Of a stretch of 53,013 nucleotides of DNA, positions 49,098 through 53,013 are shown in pieces; position 1 is the stretch's first letter, and each line of letters opens with the position of its first letter. The notes below the pieces were generated by a model, which saw nothing but the letters and a program-made list of their open reading frames with translations, had not been told where the DNA came from and did not search any database. The DNA comes from Oscillospiraceae bacterium (lineage in GTDB: Bacteria; Bacillota; Clostridia; Oscillospirales; Acutalibacteraceae), in assembly GCA_031270605.1 (NCBI GenBank), contig JAISXG010000081.1:1-53013 (forward strand). Reading direction: 5' to 3'. Both the position numbers and the translations under genes were made by a program.

Positions 49098-49601
49098 CTA
49101 TCTTCCGCATTGCCTGAGCCTGCCCAGCATCGAACCGCTTGCATGGGCGTGGCAGATGGCCATGGCGAGCGCGTCGGCAGTGTCGTCGGGTTTCGGGATT
49201 TTTTCAAGAGCGAGGATGATGCGCGTCATCTCCTGCACCTGCTTTTTTTCTGCCCGCCCATAGCCCACAACGCTTTGCTTGACCTGTAAAGGGGTGTATT
49301 CAAACACCTCCATGCCGTTTTTATGTCCGGCAAGCACAATCACGCCCCGCGCCTGGCTGACGTCGATGACCGTTTTCGCGTTGGTGTTATAAAATAGCTT
49401 TTCAATCGCCATCGCCTCGGTTTTATATCGCTCGGCAATGGCGCAAACATCGTCAAACACCCGCTCGAGCCTGCAGGAGAAATCCATGCCCGCGGGGGTG
49501 GTGATCGCGCCGTAGTCCACAACCGAAAAGCGGTTGCTCTGATAATCCACAACGCCCCAGCCCACAGTCGCGTAGCCCGGATCAATTCCTAAAATGCGCA
49601 T
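49098..49601 (-). CDS. ruvC: crossover junction endodeoxyribonuclease RuvC
   Basis: RuvC resolves Holliday junctions by paired nicks. The 167-residue protein contains ILGIDPGYATVGWGV with the first catalytic Asp, MAIEKLFYNTNAKT with the Glu, and the C-terminal PDDTADALAMAICH with the last acidic pair. AAAGGCGG supports the ATG at 49601 (MRILGID); the frame is open further upstream but those codons are not conserved-looking. It is the first gene of ruvC-ruvA-ruvB and the last core gene before tRNA-Gln and the right-hand island. Confidence 0.96.
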   Translation of the reverse strand: MRILGIDPGYATVGWGVVDYQSNRFSVVDYGAITTPAGMDFSCRLERVFDDVCAIAERYKTEAMAIEKLFYNTNAKTVIDVSQARGVIVLAGHKNGMEVFEYTPLQVKQSVVGYGRAEKKQVQEMTRIILALEKIPKPDDTADALAMAICHAHASGSMLGRLRQCGR

Positions 49602-49716
49602 TGCCGCACCGCCTTTCTTAAAAATATATTTTACCATATATTACACGCGTGAGCAAGGATTATTTGCTGGCAAACAAGCGGTTTGTGAAAATAAGGAAAG
49701 AAAAATAAAAAATCTC

Positions 49717-49746
49717 TTGACAATTCTGTTTTTATAAGTGTATAAT
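49717..49746 (+). promoter_or_regulatory. promoter of tRNA-Gln
   Basis: Consensus TTGACA and TATAAT separated by 18 bases, 11 bases before the mature tRNA 5' end. Confidence 0.9.
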
Positions 49747-49757
49747 ACTTCTCGCAA

Positions 49758-49831
49758 TGCGGAATTGTGTAACGGTAGCACGGCAGACTCTGACTCTGTT
49801 TGTCTGGGTTCAAATCCTAGTTCCGCAGCCA
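49758..49831 (+). tRNA. tRNA-Gln (anticodon CTG)
   Basis: TGCGGAA pairs with TTCCGCA in the acceptor stem. The D-arm stem is GTGT/GCAC, the anticodon stem GCAGA/TCTGT with loop CTCTGAC and anticodon CTG, and the T-arm stem CTGGG/CCTAG with loop TTCAAAT. CCA is encoded. The anticodon reads CAG codons. An integrase gene starts about 215 bases downstream. Confidence 0.92.
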
Positions 49832-49853
49832 AAACAAAAATGAATATCCAATG

Positions 49854-49896
49854 AAAAATGGACAAACCGTTGTAGAACAAGGGATTGTCCATTTTT
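49854..49896 (+). terminator. terminator of tRNA-Gln
   Basis: Perfect stem AAAAATGGACAA / TTGTCCATTTTT, with T-rich sequence after it. Confidence 0.88.
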
Positions 49897-50045
49897 CTTG
49901 TCCAAAATCAGTTTTTGTCTGAAAAAGAGATAGGTTGTATTTTGACTAACAGATTTTTCAGTATTTTTGGGCAAATCTATTGTTCTGAAAAAAAGTGCTT
50001 TTCTTTATACCCTTTGAATAAAATTTATTATGGAGGGTAAAGAAA

Positions 50046-50996
50046 ATGGAGAAATTATCTTTAGAAAGAACCAACACAAAAATAACTACACAAGAGGCAT
50101 TTAACCGATTTTTGCGTATTAAAAAGGCAAAAAATTTATCTCCGGAGACAATTCGTTATTATGATGACAGCTTTCGCTATTTTGGAGAATACTTTGATAT
50201 AACGTTGCCGTGTATAGAAATTACAATAGACACTTATTATGGATATATTGAGTATTTGCAAGAAAACAAAAATGCAAATCCAATAACAATGAATAGCTAT
50301 TTACGAGCATTGAGAACTATTCTATATTTTTTTATGGAAGAGGGGTATACTAAGCAGTTTAAAATATCATTGCTTAAAGTCCCCAAGCATATAAAAGAAA
50401 CTTATACAGATGAGGAACTGGAACGATTGTTAAAGAAGCCTGATATAAAAAAGTGTAATTTCACTGAATACCGAAATTGGGTTATGGCAAATTATTTTCT
50501 AGGTACAGGAAATCGATTAAGTACAGCAATCAATGTTAAAATTGGTCATCTGGACTTTGAAAATAGCTTAATTTTTATGGGAAAAACAAAGAATGGAAGA
50601 CAACAACTTATACCAATGTCAAAATCCTTGTCAGAGGTATTACAAGAATATTTGATTTATAGGAAAGGAACTGAAGAGGATTATTTGTTTTGTAATTTAC
50701 ATGGTGGGCAGTTAACAAGAGATGGCACTACCTGTCTAATGGGGAAGTATCATAAAAACCGAGGGGTAAATAAAACTTCTATCCATTCATATAGACATAC
50801 CTTTGCTAAAAAGTGGATTTTAAATGGTGGCGATATTTTCAGATTACAAAAGATATTAGGTCATAGCAGTTTAGATATGGTTAGAAATTATGTCGAAATG
50901 TTTAATGAAGACCTACAAAAAGATTTTGAAACGTTTAACCCTTTGGACAATTTTGTAAAAGATAAAAGAGCAGATGTGCTTAGAATGAAGAAATAA
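50046..50996 (+). CDS. tyrosine recombinase/integrase
   Basis: A 316-residue tyrosine recombinase. A SAM-like core-binding N-terminal domain (about residues 15-110; AFNRFLRIKKAKNLSPETIRYY) precedes the catalytic domain. The catalytic set is visible: Arg in GTGNRLSTAIN, Lys region GKTKNGRQQ, HSYRHTFAKKW (HxxR), LGHSSLDMV and the Tyr in RNYVEMF. GGAGGG lies before the ATG at 50046. It is AT-rich like the rest of the right-hand island and sits beside tRNA-Gln, a usual integration target. A strong terminator follows. Confidence 0.92.
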   Translation: MEKLSLERTNTKITTQEAFNRFLRIKKAKNLSPETIRYYDDSFRYFGEYFDITLPCIEITIDTYYGYIEYLQENKNANPITMNSYLRALRTILYFFMEEGYTKQFKISLLKVPKHIKETYTDEELERLLKKPDIKKCNFTEYRNWVMANYFLGTGNRLSTAINVKIGHLDFENSLIFMGKTKNGRQQLIPMSKSLSEVLQEYLIYRKGTEEDYLFCNLHGGQLTRDGTTCLMGKYHKNRGVNKTSIHSYRHTFAKKWILNGGDIFRLQKILGHSSLDMVRNYVEMFNEDLQKDFETFNPLDNFVKDKRADVLRMKK

Positions 50997-51008
50997 ATTA
51001 AATTGTAG

Positions 51009-51051
51009 AAAACAGGTGCAGTTAAGCCCAAAAGCTAACTGCACCTGTTTT
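51009..51051 (+). terminator. terminator of the integrase gene
   Basis: Perfect 16-bp stem AAAACAGGTGCAGTTA / TAACTGCACCTGTTTT with an 11-base loop and further T residues. Confidence 0.92.
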
Positions 51052-51143
51052 TTGTACTGATAAAAGATGTAATCAAAATATGATTGTGAGTTGGTTAAGC
51101 AAAATGAATACGAAAGGATAAATAAACGATTCGCGCTTAAAAG

Positions 51144-51284
51144 CTATTGGCTCTGGAAATATCCGCATTCATCTTTGTGCGGACGAACATGCTCTCTCCG
51201 GTGGTTGCAGTACCAACCGGAATTACTGCCGGAATCTCTGGTACAATAAATACAGTTGTAACATATCTTCTCTTTATCAGCCAT
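51144..51284 (-). CDS. small CxxC zinc-ribbon-like protein (46 aa)
   Basis: A 46-residue Cys-rich protein with the pattern CYNC..C, WYC, EC-GYF. AAGGGGGTGA eight bases before the ATG at 51284 is a strong ribosome site. The spacing CxxC - about 14 residues - YC - about 13 residues - CxxF matches, once, the unit that occurs twice in the 118-residue protein just upstream. It probably binds a metal ion. Function is unknown. Confidence 0.7.
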   Translation of the reverse strand: MADKEKICYNCIYCTRDSGSNSGWYCNHRREHVRPHKDECGYFQSQ

Positions 51285-51358
51285 TACATTCACCCCCTTA
51301 CCTAAACGTTATATCCCGACTTTGCAACTTCTTTATGACTTTTTAAATCGCCATTGCA

Positions 51359-51715
51359 CTATTTATTTTTGCGTTGCCACCAATGTTTTTTATTCTTTGA
51401 AGCGGATTGTTTGCCTAGTTTTTCTTTTGCCAAAACCTTGAATGCTTGAGAAAGTTGAGGGTCTGCTAATATATTTATAAAATCTTTGCAAGTACTGTCT
51501 TCATCAACATAATTCCCCCTTTTTTTGCAATAAAATGTTTGTCGTTGGCTATCATTCTCTATGTGCATACATTCCCAACAATTTCCCACTTTTAAGTAAT
51601 TAACATAATTGTCGCAAACAAAATTATCGTTAACGTAGCAGGATTTCTTTTTACAGTAAAGTTGATTTTTGTTTTCATCAAAGGTCATGAAATAACAGCT
51701 ATTACAGTTAGTCAT
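51359..51715 (-). CDS. tandem CxxC-repeat protein (118 aa)
   Basis: The product consists of two similar halves: CNSC, LYCKKKSCYVNDNFVCDNY, then CWEC, FYCKKRGNYVDEDSTCKDF. A basic, helical tail follows (VLAKEKLGKQSASKNKKHWW). Each half looks like a small zinc-binding unit, and the 46-residue protein at 51144 has a third copy. The Lys-rich tail suggests nucleic acid contact (inference). The ATG at 51715 follows a GGGAGC-type ribosome site. It belongs to the AT-rich island between two integrases. No named family is recognised. Confidence 0.75.
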   Translation of the reverse strand: MTNCNSCYFMTFDENKNQLYCKKKSCYVNDNFVCDNYVNYLKVGNCWECMHIENDSQRQTFYCKKRGNYVDEDSTCKDFINILADPQLSQAFKVLAKEKLGKQSASKNKKHWWQRKNK

Positions 51716-51804
51716 TTTTAAGCTCCCTTTTCTGCTATGAATTGCTAACTAAATAGATATAAACAATAATAAATAATTTTTTTTATTTTTTAATGTGAAA
51801 AATT

Positions 51805-51964
51805 TTATGCTTTCTTTAGGATAAGAATTTCTTGTTTGTCTTCAAGCACAGCACAAATAAGTTTATCTTTGTCATTCCAATTTAATAGTTTTCTAAATTC
51901 AAGTGGAATTGTAACCCTGCCGAAGCTCGTCCAATGTGCGGATAATAACCGGCTCTTGTTTCAT
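51805..51964 (-). pseudogene. AbrB-like (SpoVT/AbrB fold) regulator, frameshifted
   Basis: In two frames the sequence reads MKQEPVIIRTLDEL and then GRVTIPLEFRKLLNWNDKDK, ending in LILKKA, an AbrB-type swapped-hairpin DNA-binding protein of about 52 residues. A single extra C near 51921 separates the frames. The ATG at 51964 follows GGAGCAAAG. The open total of 160 bases is one more than a multiple of three, as expected for one inserted base. Confidence 0.75.
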
Positions 51965-52056
51965 AACTTTGCTCCTTTCTGTATAATATTCTGTTTTTAT
52001 CGCAAAATATAAATAGAGTACAACATGTAAAGTCGTAAAGTTCAGTACTTAACGAA

Positions 52057-52102
52057 AAAACAGGGATAAACCTTTATTCTGAAAGGCTTATCCCTGTTTT
52101 TT
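52057..52102. terminator. bidirectional terminator before the second integrase
   Basis: Stem AAAACAGGGATAA / TTATCCCTGTTTT with A- and T-runs on both sides. Confidence 0.85.
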
Positions 52103-52119
52103 ACCCTATTTTTGACCAC

Positions 52120-53013
52120 TTAAAAATTAACCGCGACCTTTTCAATCTGTGCTTTCTTTTGTTCTAAAGTTGGGTGAACATACATTTTCATGGTAAAGCT
52201 GACATCTGTGTGACCTAATATCACACTCAATGTTTTTAAATCCATGCCCTTTGCAATAGCCCTTGTCGCAAAGGTATGTCGCAGGATATGAAATTTGTTA
52301 TCCTGCAAATGAAACTTCTTTAATATCTTTTTAAAATAGGTTTGATAGTTTCGTGGCTCCATATGTTTCATTGTTCCTGTCAATACATATGTCTTATCAT
52401 AATGTTTGAATTCTTTCAGTTTGGCAATTAAAACAGAGGGTATCGGAACGAGCCTGATTGAAGCCTCACTTTTCGGAGCATTAATGATTATCTTTGTTTT
52501 TCTATTATCCGATTTATCCGTAACCTTCAATCTTTGCAGGGTTTTTGTAATATATATCACTTCATTATCAAAATCAAAATCCTGCCATTGCAAGGCACAA
52601 AGTTCACCCAATCGCAACCCTGTTAGCATTGCAATCATTAATCCTAAGCTTTTAGTATCGGTGCCAATGAATAGACTTGACAGCATTCTTTCGTAGTCCT
52701 TATCCGATAAAACAAAAATTTCCGGCTGTTTTATACCGGGTTTATCAATATCGAAAGAAAGATTGCATTGTTTTTTCAATATATGTGTTAAAATACAAAC
52801 AATATCACTTACCGTCTTCGCCGATAAAGGGGTTCCTTTTACCCCCCCACGTTCAAGCTTGAATGTAACAAATTGATTTAATACATCAGTATTTAATCGG
52901 TTAGCTTTGCACCCTTTGAAATAAGGCAGGAGGTGTTTTTCACAAACAAAAACATAATGAGCATAGGTGCTTTCTTTCACTCTGGATTTTATATCCAAAA
53001 GATAAGAATATAC
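52120..53013 (-). CDS. tyrosine integrase, 5' end beyond the window
   Basis: At least 292 residues of an ICE/phage-type integrase. The core-binding domain starts KSRVKESTYAHYVFVCEKHL, and the catalytic domain has Arg in TGLRLGELCALQW, HILRHTFATRA (HxxR), LGHTDVSFTMKMYVHP with His and the catalytic Tyr. The frame remains open to the window edge (YSYL before DIKSRV), and homologues have an N-terminal segment here, so the TTG at 52998 is probably not the start. It shares Tn916/ICE-like features and ends at a bidirectional terminator. Confidence 0.9.
   Translation of the reverse strand, partial: VYSYLLDIKSRVKESTYAHYVFVCEKHLLPYFKGCKANRLNTDVLNQFVTFKLERGGVKGTPLSAKTVSDIVCILTHILKKQCNLSFDIDKPGIKQPEIFVLSDKDYERMLSSLFIGTDTKSLGLMIAMLTGLRLGELCALQWQDFDFDNEVIYITKTLQRLKVTDKSDNRKTKIIINAPKSEASIRLVPIPSVLIAKLKEFKHYDKTYVLTGTMKHMEPRNYQTYFKKILKKFHLQDNKFHILRHTFATRAIAKGMDLKTLSVILGHTDVSFTMKMYVHPTLEQKKAQIEKVAVNF

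Noticed and set aside
49641-49892. Minus-strand frame reading GFEPRQTESESAVLP
   Set aside because: This is the familiar false protein produced by translating the complement of a tRNA gene (tRNA-Gln at 49758-49831).
50046-50996. Annotation as the chromosomal XerC/XerD dimer resolvase
   Set aside because: AT-rich composition, location beside a tRNA and the neighbouring island genes fit a mobile-element integrase better.

Overview
The window looks like a chromosomal segment of an anaerobic low-to-mid GC Firmicute of class Clostridia, most likely Oscillospiraceae/Ruminococcaceae. The evidence is the yajC / TIGR04086 membrane protein / SCIFF peptide (scfA) / SCIFF maturase (scfB) order, DUF1934 and DUF5711 genes, a dockerin-type fragment, the ecfA1-ecfA2-ecfT-truA order and ruvC-ruvA-ruvB. 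Identifications come from reading motifs and gene order; no database search was run.

Layout. 1-2270: AT-rich end of a mobile element (frameshifted XRE regulator, large serine recombinase, small partner ORF). 2300-9850: core genes (yajC, TIGR04086, scfA, scfB, a TIM-barrel isomerase, ddl, DUF1934, smpB, ssrA). 9830-12800: graveyard next to the tmRNA gene: a broken tyrosine integrase, a 5'-truncated dockerin gene, a frameshifted ribbon-helix-helix-like gene and a 163-bp MITE-like fold-back element. 12824-16548: compact five-gene operon built around a Ycf46-type AAA ATPase (DUF2997, membrane/helix-hairpin-helix protein, radical SAM protein, AAA ATPase, DUF1257-like protein). 16857-19827: divergent pdxR and pdxST; PdxT lacks its nucleophilic cysteine. 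20051-30219: an AraC regulator with GyrI-like domains, then five overlapping genes whose products share a short N-terminal motif (SYSPKNKPEIL) placed in front of unrelated folds, then a self-contained XRE/C39-like/phosphotransferase gene broken by a frameshift. 30292-35570: an Eis-like acetyltransferase, an XRE/Ser-Thr kinase/TM2/lipoprotein set and a secreted protein. 35911-49601, nearly all on the minus strand: clpE-like, pgsA, cvpA, DUF5711, truA (5' end triplicated), ecfT, ecfA2, ecfA1, an rRNA methyltransferase, glmM, ruvB, ruvA, ruvC. 49758-53013: tRNA-Gln followed by an AT-rich island with two tyrosine integrases, small CxxC proteins and a broken abrB-like gene.

How the genes relate. 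The core blocks do protein export (yajC), SCIFF ranthipeptide maturation, cell-wall precursor synthesis (ddl, glmM), ribosome rescue (smpB, ssrA), vitamin uptake (ECF module), phospholipid synthesis and Holliday-junction processing. The best candidates for undescribed biology are the SYSPKNKPEIL-tagged cluster (21424-27814, with the related gene at 28028-30219) and the Ycf46-type operon. Smaller oddities are the truA 5' triplication, the Cys-to-Arg change in PdxT and a highly structured leader before cvpA. Single-base frameshifts and nonsense codons are concentrated in accessory regions, while every housekeeping gene reads cleanly; this favours real gene decay over generally poor sequence.
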